This document shows, in pieces, positions 1 to 5,968 of a DNA stretch of 10,778 nucleotides. Origin of the DNA: a candidate division WWE3 bacterium CG22_combo_CG10-13_8_21_14_all_39_12. Its GTDB lineage: Bacteria > Patescibacteriota > 4484-211 > GCA-002791395. Every line of letters begins with the position of its first letter. Position 1 is the first letter of the stretch. The translations under genes and the position numbers were made by a program. Under the pieces are notes generated by a model that was not told the origin of the DNA, did not search any database, and saw nothing but the letters and a program-made list of their open reading frames with translations. The DNA is taken from assembly GCA_002771355.1 (NCBI GenBank), contig PCSU01000019.1, positions 1 through 10,778 of the forward strand. Reading direction: 5' to 3'.

Positions 1-5
1 CCGTA

Positions 6-485
6 CTAGAAAAAGAGCACAAGAATTACCACAATCACACACAGGGAAACGGTAATTGTTTGTACATCTTTGGGGATTTTACCCGTTGCAGTGCGGTCAA
101 GCACCACGAGTGTCACAAACGCAGCGATAACTCCAAAGATTGTGTGTGCTGCAGTTACCTCACGAACCCTGGCAAGGTATATCCAGGTTGCAATCGAAGC
201 CATAATTCGAAATACGGCAACGGCAACGGTGACATAGACCAAATCCGCCTCAGACAGTTTTTCGTCGTTATATCGATACGGTTGGTCCGTTGGGCCTGTA
301 TTGTGTTTGATGAGCATCAATACTCCCCACACAAAACCAAAAGCAGCGGTTGTAAAACTGAACAATGCTGCTGGGTTTACACGGTCCGGTTTCCATATGC
401 CCAGAGTGAGCACTAAGCACGCTGCAGCCAGGCTCACCATAAGCGAAAACGTTGTGCTGTGAATAAGTCTTTGCCATTGAGGCAT
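6..485 (-). CDS. Hypothetical membrane protein, about five membrane helices (159 aa)
   Basis: I do not recognise the family. The protein is strongly hydrophobic, with likely membrane segments at about residues 12-31, 39-59, 80-103, 111-130 and 142-159. The last helix runs to the C-terminus. A polar loop at about 60-79 (with DQPYRYNDEK) separates helices 2 and 3. No catalytic or transport motif is visible. The ATG at 485 is well supported by an AAAGGAG Shine-Dalgarno sequence a few bases upstream. It lies 16 bases after the stop of the gene at 502-837, so the two are almost certainly co-transcribed from the minus-strand promoter at 889-917. The TAG stop is only five bases from the window edge, so any terminator or further operon member is outside. 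Seen: helices and ribosome binding site. Inferred: inner-membrane location. Confidence 0.75.
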   Translation of the reverse strand: MPQWQRLIHSTTFSLMVSLAAACLVLTLGIWKPDRVNPAALFSFTTAAFGFVWGVLMLIKHNTGPTDQPYRYNDEKLSEADLVYVTVAVAVFRIMASIATWIYLARVREVTAAHTIFGVIAAFVTLVVLDRTATGKIPKDVQTITVSLCVIVVILVLFF

Positions 486-501
486 GGTTTTCTCCTTTAC
501 A

Positions 502-837
502 TTAGAGTTGCTCGGGTGGTTGTGATGTTTGGGAGGTATCTTTAACGGTTTGGGGCAGGGGTTTTATGGTTTTTCCGGCTATATAGTAGCCGAGCAAACC
601 AAAGCTAAAGATACACAAAAACACATAGTCGCTCGGAATGGTGAGCGAGAATATGTTGTATGTTGTATCTTTGGTAATGACGATAGCCGAAAACAAGAAG
701 GTTAAAAGAATTGAGGCCATGGGGCTGCCTTTTATTCTTTTGAATTCAGGAACAATTTTACGTTCCGTGAACCAGGCGCCAGCGTATCCCAATGCCAGAT
801 TCACGAGCGCCAAAACAGCAAAAGTAACATATGACAT
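502..837 (-). CDS. Hypothetical small membrane protein, three helices (111 aa)
   Basis: Unrecognised family. Likely membrane helices lie at about residues 3-22, 40-55 and 69-88. A basic loop (ERKIVPEFKRIKG) follows helix 1, and a hydrophilic Pro/Gln/Thr-rich tail runs from residue 92. The basic loop suggests by the positive-inside rule that it faces the cytoplasm. A GTG at 843 is in frame, but it overlaps the AAAAGGAG Shine-Dalgarno sequence. The ATG at 837 is spaced correctly behind that sequence, so it is preferred. This is the first gene of a two-gene unit with 6-485. A TTGCCG-17-TACAAT promoter lies about 50 bases upstream. The protein resembles the 117-aa product of 7480-7833 in size and topology, but I see no clear sequence similarity. 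Confidence 0.75.
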   Translation of the reverse strand: MSYVTFAVLALVNLALGYAGAWFTERKIVPEFKRIKGSPMASILLTFLFSAIVITKDTTYNIFSLTIPSDYVFLCIFSFGLLGYYIAGKTIKPLPQTVKDTSQTSQPPEQL

Positions 838-888
838 AAGCACTCCTTTTGGGTGAGTTATAGGTTGGTAAGTTGCGAAAACGAGTGC

Positions 889-917
889 ATTGTATATCTC
901 AGTCGAGGTTACGGCAA
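889..917 (-). promoter_or_regulatory. Promoter for the two-gene membrane-protein unit
   Basis: On the minus strand, TTGCCG (917-912) and TACAAT (894-889) are separated by exactly 17 bases, a good sigma-70-type match. Transcription would start near 882 and give a leader of about 45 bases with the Shine-Dalgarno sequence of the 837 start. It is back to back with the plus-strand promoter at 948-975. Confidence 0.6.
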
Positions 918-947
918 GTTTTGCACATTGAATGAGTATAATACCGG

Positions 948-975
948 TTTACTATAAGTCGTTTTGTGGTATAAT
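948..975 (+). promoter_or_regulatory. Promoter for the three-gene unknown operon
   Basis: TTTACT (948-953) and a perfect TATAAT (970-975) are separated by 16 bases. Transcription would start near 982, about 55 bases before the ATG at 1037. This argues against the in-frame upstream ATGs at 932 and 1019: the first lies before the promoter and neither has a ribosome binding site. A second TATAAT at 937-942 lacks a -35 box at a proper distance. Confidence 0.6.
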
Positions 976-1036
976 TGGGGCTCATTACGTAGTTCTTTCA
1001 AAATCCGCAGTATTATCAATGAAAGAGAGGGAACCT

Positions 1037-1552
1037 ATGTGTGACAAGCCCTATACGGGCATAAAGGCAGGACTTGTGGAGCCTGTTTCTCTTTACAAGG
1101 CGGGAGGTGATGATAACCGTTTATCTGATGCTACATTAGTAAAAGGTAGGTGCCACGCTTCGTCCCGAACTGTATTTGAGGTGCACGGACACAAGATAGT
1201 CGGTATCCACGTAGCGGTGCCGTGTGGCAAGGCTGTTAAGGTTTACTACCTTGATTATGCCCAAAACGAAGATCCGAACGAATACCCTCCCTACCGGCGA
1301 TTTGTTATCGCATGGGAACGGAAGAGTATGTTTTTTAACATCCCTCATGATGTTGAGGTTGGGGTGGACATGTACTTTCACGTTAGCCAGTATCCAACGG
1401 CACGTGAGTTTTGGGAGATGATTCGAGTCTTAACGCGGCTCGATGAAGATCGGGAGTACGCAGCTCTTTCAGGCGTTTTACCTTCTAGTGAGGATCTCGC
1501 CCGTGTAATTGCTGTTCTCGTTGAGGGGGTAGCCCTTCGGCGAAACAAGTAG
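1037..1552 (+). CDS. Hypothetical protein, first gene of three-gene operon (171 aa)
   Basis: Unrecognised. The ATG at 1037 is chosen because AGAGAGGG precedes it at normal spacing and the promoter at 948-975 lies downstream of the longer reading frame's first ATG (932). The protein has no membrane segment or signal peptide. The middle (about residues 33-115) looks rich in beta strands, including VFEVHGHKIVGIHVAV and VEVGVDMYFHV. It is followed by a helix at 120-135 (TAREFWEMIRVLTRL) and a last helix at 151-168 (SEDLARVIAVLVEGVALR). It has three cysteines (2, 39, 63) but no metal-site pattern. It is 40 bases upstream of the next gene and evidently co-transcribed with it. The strand-rich part followed by an amphipathic helix resembles the layout of its two operon partners, which may mean a shared fold. 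That is inference only. Confidence 0.75.
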   Translation: MCDKPYTGIKAGLVEPVSLYKAGGDDNRLSDATLVKGRCHASSRTVFEVHGHKIVGIHVAVPCGKAVKVYYLDYAQNEDPNEYPPYRRFVIAWERKSMFFNIPHDVEVGVDMYFHVSQYPTAREFWEMIRVLTRLDEDREYAALSGVLPSSEDLARVIAVLVEGVALRRNK

Positions 1553-1592
1553 TTCGTTTTTCGTTCAAACCAGTTCAAGAAAGAAGGTAAGA

Positions 1593-2060
1593 ATGCAAAT
1601 TTTGTATATCGATGGCCCAGTAGTGATGGTCACAGACTTTGCAGATCAAACATTGGATTGGGATGTATATACCCTGGTAACTGATGTCGGCAGATGTATG
1701 GTCTCACGTGAGGCGTCAATGCGCCGGGTATTTGCTTTCGGACACGTATCCTTTGTGGAAGAGGGTCACTTGGTAGTTTCGCTTAGTGGCAATAAGCCAG
1801 TGCATTGTCTGACAAGCACTTTGTCTGATCTTGATGCTGATGCTCAGGAGGAAGTTATTGATGCAGTGATTGAGATTCTCGAGGCATTGGTTGTAGACAA
1901 GCGCTTTTATGTCCTTACACAAGAGGAGATCATTCAACTCCATCAATATCTTGGAGAGGATAAGCCCTGGCCGCCAGCGATTACTCAACTGCGGAGAGAT
2001 TGGCTTCAATCAACGCTGGATGAAGCCAAGAAGAAGCATGCATCCTTGGTCCCAGCATAG
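1593..2060 (+). CDS. Hypothetical protein, second gene of three-gene operon (155 aa)
   Basis: Unrecognised. The ATG at 1593 follows AGAAGG at suitable spacing. The N-terminal half (about residues 1-72) alternates hydrophobic and polar residues as in a beta sheet, for example QILYIDGPVVMVTDF and HVSFVEEGHLVVSLSG. A strongly acidic amphipathic helix follows at about 81-101 (DADAQEEVIDAVIEILEAL). A basic C-terminal helix lies at about 129-149. There is no signal peptide, membrane segment or recognisable active site, so the protein is probably cytosolic. It lies between two other unknown genes with gaps of 40 and 43 bases and no terminator between them. The sheet-then-helix order matches the units I see in the 484-aa protein that follows. 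Confidence 0.75.
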   Translation: MQILYIDGPVVMVTDFADQTLDWDVYTLVTDVGRCMVSREASMRRVFAFGHVSFVEEGHLVVSLSGNKPVHCLTSTLSDLDADAQEEVIDAVIEILEALVVDKRFYVLTQEEIIQLHQYLGEDKPWPPAITQLRRDWLQSTLDEAKKKHASLVPA

Positions 2061-2103
2061 CCGACCTGAAACCATTCAACTCTCAACGAAAGGAATTATG
2101 AGA

Positions 2104-3558
2104 ATGCCTACAAAAGGTTATGAATTACAGGAAGAGATAGATGGTGCCACCCAAACGGTTGGTATCGAGTGGTATAAACCTCATCGGTTTTTGGCTCCAA
2201 GTGGGGAATTTCTTAATGTCCTCACGGCAGCGCATCTCTTTGAACCAATGGTTCTTATTAACTGGGGAGAGGCTGATTTACCTGCCGAGGGATATTTTCG
2301 AGTTGGTTTTCTTCACACTGGCGAAGTTGAGGTAACAATCGACCGGGAACTGTGGGGTGGCCTATATGATCGCCTTCGCGGGATGTATGATGCCATGGTT
2401 GAGAAGTATATCGAACTCAAGTTCTACCTGGGAAACGAGGCTCTCGACAAAATTCTCGTCGAGATCCATAACATCCTGAGTCGTCCTGCGTACTATGAGT
2501 GGGACGAGGGGGAACTGACAATTGTTCCTGAGCATGGTATGGATGTGGTCCTTACCTCTGATGGTGCAAACGTCGTGGTTTCGTTCGTTGGGTTCGATCT
2601 GGAAATTGGAGTTTCTCCGTTGACCGTTGGTTACAAGGTGGAGGTCAAGAATTCGGATAGCATTCCAGTTTCAGAGTTTTTGCCCACTGTATGGTGGCTA
2701 AGCCATCTTGTTCAGTTTGGACCACTGTTGGAGGGTTTCCCCGATGAGGAAAAGTGGGTTTTGATGCACAAAGCAATCATCACCTACATCACAACATCCT
2801 CTCTCAATGAGGGAAATTTTGCCCAGAGTTACCAGGTTGCCTCCAGGAATGGGTTAAGAACCTCGTATCTCGTGAAGCAACCGGAGGGTGTTGGGATTCT
2901 AGTCAACATCGAGCCGGTTAACAATGGACTTGCGATTCTATTCCGTAGTCCAGAGTGGGGGTACGGGGTACAAGTTTGGATGTATACATCTATAGATTCC
3001 TTCCATCTTAATCCAGCAGCCCTTGAGGAGGTTCAGCCATTACAGTTGTTCCATACCATCACAGCCTATGCAACTCAGCTGAGTAACAACTCAGTGGAGG
3101 AGTTTCCCTGGGCGGAAGATATCGCAGTAAAAGCGGGTCGGATCGCTGGAATGACTGGTCTGCAGGTAGAGCGGAGATTTCGCTCACCGGTACCCTTGAT
3201 AGGAGGGGATAGCATTACTCTTCTAGATCATCCTGGCTATATTTCTATAGCTCGGCATGCTGAAGTTGTGGTAATGGAGACGAGACACCTCGATCTTCAG
3301 TTGTTCATCTCTCGCGGCCAGGTTACCGTTTCGTTTGTCGAGGCGACTGAAAAGGATCTGCGTGCAGCAGTGTTAGAGTGGGCAACCTTGATTAAGAGAC
3401 TCTATGCAAAGAGAGTCAGCTCATTGGCAAGTCATCCTGCCCTACCTTCAGTGGAAGAAATGGCGCAAGCCTTTTCATTGATGGGAGATGAGATTGGGAG
3501 TGACCTTCTTCCTCTTATTCCAGGTGCGCGGAAAGCACGAGTTGCTGTGCTTGCATAA
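2104..3558 (+). CDS. Hypothetical protein with possible fourfold internal repeat (484 aa)
   Basis: Unrecognised. The open frame extends upstream to 1909, but that part overlaps the preceding gene in another frame. GAAAGGA (2088-2094) lies nine bases before the ATG at 2104 and only three before the ATG at 2098, so 2104 is preferred. The protein is acidic, has no cysteine, and has no membrane helix or signal peptide. By eye it divides into about four units of 100-115 residues (1-110, 111-215, 216-330, 335-437). Each has alternating strands followed by an amphipathic helix, such as LYDRLRGMYDAMVEKY, FLPTVWWLSHLVQF, LQLFHTITAYATQL and LRAAVLEWATLIKRLY. A tail from 440 is predicted to be partly helical. 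Sequence identity between units is low, so the repeat is inferred from pattern. It ends the operon, 34 bases before a strong terminator. Confidence 0.75.
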   Translation: MPTKGYELQEEIDGATQTVGIEWYKPHRFLAPSGEFLNVLTAAHLFEPMVLINWGEADLPAEGYFRVGFLHTGEVEVTIDRELWGGLYDRLRGMYDAMVEKYIELKFYLGNEALDKILVEIHNILSRPAYYEWDEGELTIVPEHGMDVVLTSDGANVVVSFVGFDLEIGVSPLTVGYKVEVKNSDSIPVSEFLPTVWWLSHLVQFGPLLEGFPDEEKWVLMHKAIITYITTSSLNEGNFAQSYQVASRNGLRTSYLVKQPEGVGILVNIEPVNNGLAILFRSPEWGYGVQVWMYTSIDSFHLNPAALEEVQPLQLFHTITAYATQLSNNSVEEFPWAEDIAVKAGRIAGMTGLQVERRFRSPVPLIGGDSITLLDHPGYISIARHAEVVVMETRHLDLQLFISRGQVTVSFVEATEKDLRAAVLEWATLIKRLYAKRVSSLASHPALPSVEEMAQAFSLMGDEIGSDLLPLIPGARKARVAVLA

Positions 3559-3592
3559 AGAATTAGAATTTTGTGATTGAATTATTGTAGAT

Positions 3593-3632
3593 AATAGCCG
3601 GGGGTGCTTAATGCGCTCTCGGTTATTTTTTT
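3593..3632 (+). terminator. Intrinsic terminator of the three-gene operon
   Basis: A 15-bp stem pairs 3593-3607 with 3613-3627 through a TTAAT loop (3608-3612). All positions pair if G-T wobbles are allowed. It is followed by an uninterrupted run of seven T (3626-3632). The stop codon of the converging DUF5680 gene (3631-3633) falls at the end of this T run, so the two transcription units share the site. For the minus strand the structure lacks a good T tract. Confidence 0.85.
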
Positions 3633-4098
3633 ATTCTTTTACGATGTCGACCAATCCACCTACATACGTTGCTTTGTAAACGCTATCTTCCCCTTTAACT
3701 ATCTGTTCTTCTCCCATAAATCGCACCATATCTCCCTCCCAAAAATTTATATATTCAAATTCACCCTCCGTATAAGAATGCGGTCCGCGCAGTGGAGAAT
3801 CAGCAGGCATTTTTGCCAATGCGTGTTGCAAAACTTCATATACCGGTCCAAACTCATTTCCTTCAACTACCCATCCGTAATACACCATTATCCATACCGG
3901 TTTTTCCTCATAAAACACCGTCATTCTTCCCCCATAAGGTTCTCCTCCATAAAAATTATCAATCATTCTAAACCCATCTTTTTCAAACGTAATAGTTGTT
4001 GAATTATCCGCTTCTTTTGTCCACATATCTTCTTTTCCAGTAGCGTAGCCTGCTTTATTGGCATCAATTAAAAATTGTTTGAGCTGTGTTACATCCAT
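3631..4098 (-). CDS. DUF5680 domain protein (155 aa)
   Basis: This matches my memory of the DUF5680 family: an N-terminal helix with LKQFLIDANKAGYA (6-19), NFYGGEPYGGRMTVFYEEKPVW (48-69), VYYGW (72-76), RGPHSYTEGEFEYINFWEGDM (104-124) and a C-terminal YVGGLVD (145-151). In other bacteria this domain occurs alone or after a helix-turn-helix domain. Its biochemical role is not established, and here it stands alone. The ATG at 4098 is preferred over the in-frame ATG at 4119. A TTGCCT-17-TATACT promoter ends six bases before 4098, which would make the message leaderless and put the upstream ATG before the transcription start. No Shine-Dalgarno sequence is present. The gene converges on the operon at 1037-3558, and its stop codon lies within that operon's terminator. 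Confidence 0.85.
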   Translation of the reverse strand: MDVTQLKQFLIDANKAGYATGKEDMWTKEADNSTTITFEKDGFRMIDNFYGGEPYGGRMTVFYEEKPVWIMVYYGWVVEGNEFGPVYEVLQHALAKMPADSPLRGPHSYTEGEFEYINFWEGDMVRFMGEEQIVKGEDSVYKATYVGGLVDIVKE

Positions 4099-4104
4099 TA
4101 TAAA

Positions 4105-4133
4105 AGTATACAAAAACAATTTCGTGTAGGCAA
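4105..4133 (-). promoter_or_regulatory. Promoter of a leaderless DUF5680 message
   Basis: On the minus strand, TTGCCT (4133-4128) and TATACT (4110-4105) are 17 bases apart. Six bases then separate the -10 box from the ATG at 4098, so the A of the start codon is the expected first transcribed base. Confidence 0.65.
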
Positions 4134-4162
4134 TTGTTGAATATCTGGTTTCGTGAGGGGTC

Positions 4163-4189
4163 TGGATTCCCGATCAAGTCGGGAATGAC
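4163..4189 (+). repeat. Palindromic intergenic repeat, copy 1 (direct)
   Basis: This is a 27-base element with TGGATTCCCGA on the left and TCGGGAATGAC on the right. It contains an 8-bp stem (4166-4173 with 4179-4186) around a TCAAG loop. It differs at two loop-region positions from the copy at 5842-5868. It is paired with the inverted copy at 4218-4243. Confidence 0.85.
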
Positions 4190-4217
4190 AACGAGGTCAG
4201 AGGATTCCTGTTTTTAT

Positions 4218-4243
4218 GTCATCCCCATGAAAATGGGGATCCA
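4218..4243 (-). repeat. Palindromic intergenic repeat, copy 2 (inverted)
   Basis: The plus strand reads GTCATCCCCAT, GAAA, ATGGGGATCCA. This is an 8-bp perfect stem (4221-4228 with 4233-4240) closed by a GAAA tetraloop. Read on the minus strand it has the same TGGAT...ATGAC ends as copy 1. It is nearly identical to the copy at 5933-5958, with a compensatory C-G to A-T change in the stem. Confidence 0.85.
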
Positions 4244-4272
4244 TAGAGTCAAACATTAATGTCAAACTGTAG

Positions 4273-4278
4273 TAGTAT
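4273..4278 (+). promoter_or_regulatory. Possible -10 box of a leaderless message
   Basis: TAGTAT lies six bases before the GTG at 4285, and no Shine-Dalgarno sequence is present. No convincing -35 box is seen at 16-18 bases upstream, so the call rests mainly on spacing and on the same arrangement at three other genes here. Confidence 0.4.
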
Positions 4279-4284
4279 TTAACT

Positions 4285-5796
4285 GTGAACCAACACATTC
4301 TTGACTATATACTGGAACAGAAACAATCTTCTTTTTCCGATTCTCAAATAGTGAGCGCATTAGTATCTGCTGGATGGAACAAGGATGAGGTTAATAAAGC
4401 CCTTGAATCTATTAATGGCGGTTCGAGTCCAGAACCTATGGCGTCAAAATCCTCAAAATCACGTGCAAAACTTATAATTTCTGTTTTAGTCGCTATAATT
4501 ATTACTGGTGCCGGTGTTGTTGGTTTATTTGCTTTTGGGACATTGCCTGAGAATAATGAACAACTTCCTGTTGGCACATTACATGATGTAAATCCTATCA
4601 TTGCATATGTAGAGTCCTACCCCGATGATTTTGCGGGAAATATAGTATTTTACGATACTCAAAAACAAGAAAAATTGCCAACTGATCTTGTTATTGAAGC
4701 TGATGCAAACACGTTATTTCAACTAGGACCGTGGTCACCAGATGGAAAATATCTCCCTATTTTGGGGTTCTATGCACCTGGAGAAGAGGGAGGCATTGTA
4801 AATTTATACCTTTTTGATTCGAAAACCAGGCTAGCAAAACGAATTTATAGTGATTTAAGAGGTGAGGATAATTTTTTGTGGGCAAACCCATCATTTAGTT
4901 TTCTTTCAGGTTGGATAGATAATGATATTTTAGTTGTTTCTAGTAATCGTTCTGGTCTTTCGGCAGAAACCTCACAGTTAACATATTTTACTACGTATGG
5001 TGAGATCGGTACAAAAGTAGAACCATATGTTTACCTGCAAAAGAGTAGTCAACTAACTCATTCTGTTAAGTCTGAGGTCGATACCCAGATACAAACCATT
5101 ACACTTATTGATAGGGAATTAAGCTTTTATCCCGAAGGCGAGATCGTGGGTGTTGTTGAGAATAAATTGGTCGTCCTCAAAAAGCCAGAAGAAATCGACC
5201 TTGGTTTTGACTTTGATGGTGGTACTGGAGGTAGTCAGGAGTGGGAAGATTTAGAGCTTCAAATAAATGAACTCGCAAAACAAGGGGTTCCACAAGAAGA
5301 TCTGGATAAAATGATTCGTGATTTTTTGGAACCACAAGGAGAAACAGTGCTTAATCTTTATAATCTTGAAACAGGAGAAATCGATAAAGTTGTAGCCTTA
5401 ACTGATGGTCCATGGCAAACACAAAGCGTATTGGTGAGAGAGGAAGAACCATTTCTTATAGCTCATCAAACAGATTCTGCTTTTTTGCCAACAAAAGAGC
5501 GGTATGTAGCTATCTATGTGTCAGATCCTTACCGAGTAGAAATGCTGTATGAAGGAGATCTTTTACAGCAATCAAATCACAATTTTTTCAACAGTCTTTT
5601 GACGCACGGATCAAGTTTTGGTTTGAGTAATGAAGGGAATTGGATTATAGGTGAGCGAGGTTCTCGTGTAGATGATCCTAAGAACAGTAGTATATTTATG
5701 CTGAACATATTTACTGGTGAAGAGGTGATTGTTTGTTCAGGGTATTGCTCAGGAGTAAAGGTTTATAATCCTCTTGCCCTAGAGAATAGGTATTAG
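4285..5796 (+). CDS. UBA-like module, membrane anchor and probable exported beta-propeller (503 aa)
   Basis: Residues 1-43 form a short helical module (ILDYILEQ...SDSQIVSALVSAGWNKDEVNKAL). It resembles the UBA/TS-N-like segments found at the N-termini of many Patescibacteria membrane proteins. A basic stretch (55-62) and one membrane helix (about 62-85) follow, so the module should be cytosolic and the rest outside. Residues 100-500 are rich in beta strands with blade-like repeats, including a PD40/TolB-type WSPDGKYL at 150-157 and LYNLETGEIDKV at 358-369, which suggests a propeller. A Gly/Asp-rich linker and a helical hairpin (305-349) interrupt it. The only two cysteines, C484 and C488, form CSGYC on the exported side and may make a disulfide. 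The start is GTG at 4285; no Shine-Dalgarno sequence is seen. No enzyme motif is seen. It stands alone between repeat clusters; the ligand or role is unknown. Confidence 0.75.
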   Translation: MNQHILDYILEQKQSSFSDSQIVSALVSAGWNKDEVNKALESINGGSSPEPMASKSSKSRAKLIISVLVAIIITGAGVVGLFAFGTLPENNEQLPVGTLHDVNPIIAYVESYPDDFAGNIVFYDTQKQEKLPTDLVIEADANTLFQLGPWSPDGKYLPILGFYAPGEEGGIVNLYLFDSKTRLAKRIYSDLRGEDNFLWANPSFSFLSGWIDNDILVVSSNRSGLSAETSQLTYFTTYGEIGTKVEPYVYLQKSSQLTHSVKSEVDTQIQTITLIDRELSFYPEGEIVGVVENKLVVLKKPEEIDLGFDFDGGTGGSQEWEDLELQINELAKQGVPQEDLDKMIRDFLEPQGETVLNLYNLETGEIDKVVALTDGPWQTQSVLVREEEPFLIAHQTDSAFLPTKERYVAIYVSDPYRVEMLYEGDLLQQSNHNFFNSLLTHGSSFGLSNEGNWIIGERGSRVDDPKNSSIFMLNIFTGEEVIVCSGYCSGVKVYNPLALENRY

Positions 5797-5802
5797 TTTC
5801 TT

Positions 5803-5829
5803 GTCATTTCGCATGTGATTCTAGATCCA
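5803..5829 (-). repeat. Degenerate palindromic repeat copy (inverted)
   Basis: This 27-base stretch keeps the GTCATT start and AGATCCA end of the family, but the central stem has decayed. It begins seven bases after the stop of the propeller gene. It is assigned by its ends, length and position beside intact copies. Confidence 0.45.
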
Positions 5830-5841
5830 AAGAATAAAGAA

Positions 5842-5868
5842 TGGATTCCCGATTAAATCGGGAATGAC
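5842..5868 (+). repeat. Palindromic intergenic repeat, copy 3 (direct)
   Basis: The 27-base element TGGATTCCCGAT...ATCGGGAATGAC is identical to copy 1 at 25 of 27 positions. Its two differences extend the stem to nine pairs (5845-5853 with 5857-5865). A fragment of the right half (GGGAATGAC) recurs at 5881-5889. Confidence 0.85.
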
Positions 5869-5932
5869 GGAGGGGAAGCTGGGAATGACAAGAAAAAGAG
5901 AAGGGTAGGCATCGTTGGCAGTGATTTTCATT

Positions 5933-5958
5933 GTCATACCCATGAAAATGGGTATCCA
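5933..5958 (-). repeat. Palindromic intergenic repeat, copy 4 (inverted)
   Basis: The plus strand reads GTCATACCCAT, GAAA, ATGGGTATCCA, with an 8-bp stem (5936-5943 with 5948-5955) and the same GAAA loop as copy 2. It lies ten bases beyond the stop of the ABC-F gene. It could help stop or stabilise that transcript, although no T tract follows on the minus strand. Confidence 0.85.
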
Positions 5959-5968
5959 GTTTTTGTAA

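Noticed and set aside
60..416. Open frame on the plus strand opposite the first membrane-protein gene
   Set aside because: It is the antisense of a well-supported gene, has no ribosome binding site, and its His/Cys-rich composition is atypical of a real protein.
932..1036. N-terminal extension of the first operon gene to the ATG at 932
   Set aside because: There is no ribosome binding site, and a good promoter with a perfect TATAAT lies inside the extension.
1909..2103. N-terminal extension of the 484-aa gene overlapping the preceding gene
   Set aside because: The Shine-Dalgarno sequence sits at 2088-2094, and the extension reads through a well-supported gene in another frame.
4163..4243. 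Paired repeats as a short CRISPR array
   Set aside because: The copies alternate in orientation, are palindromic and too few, and lack regular spacers or cas genes.
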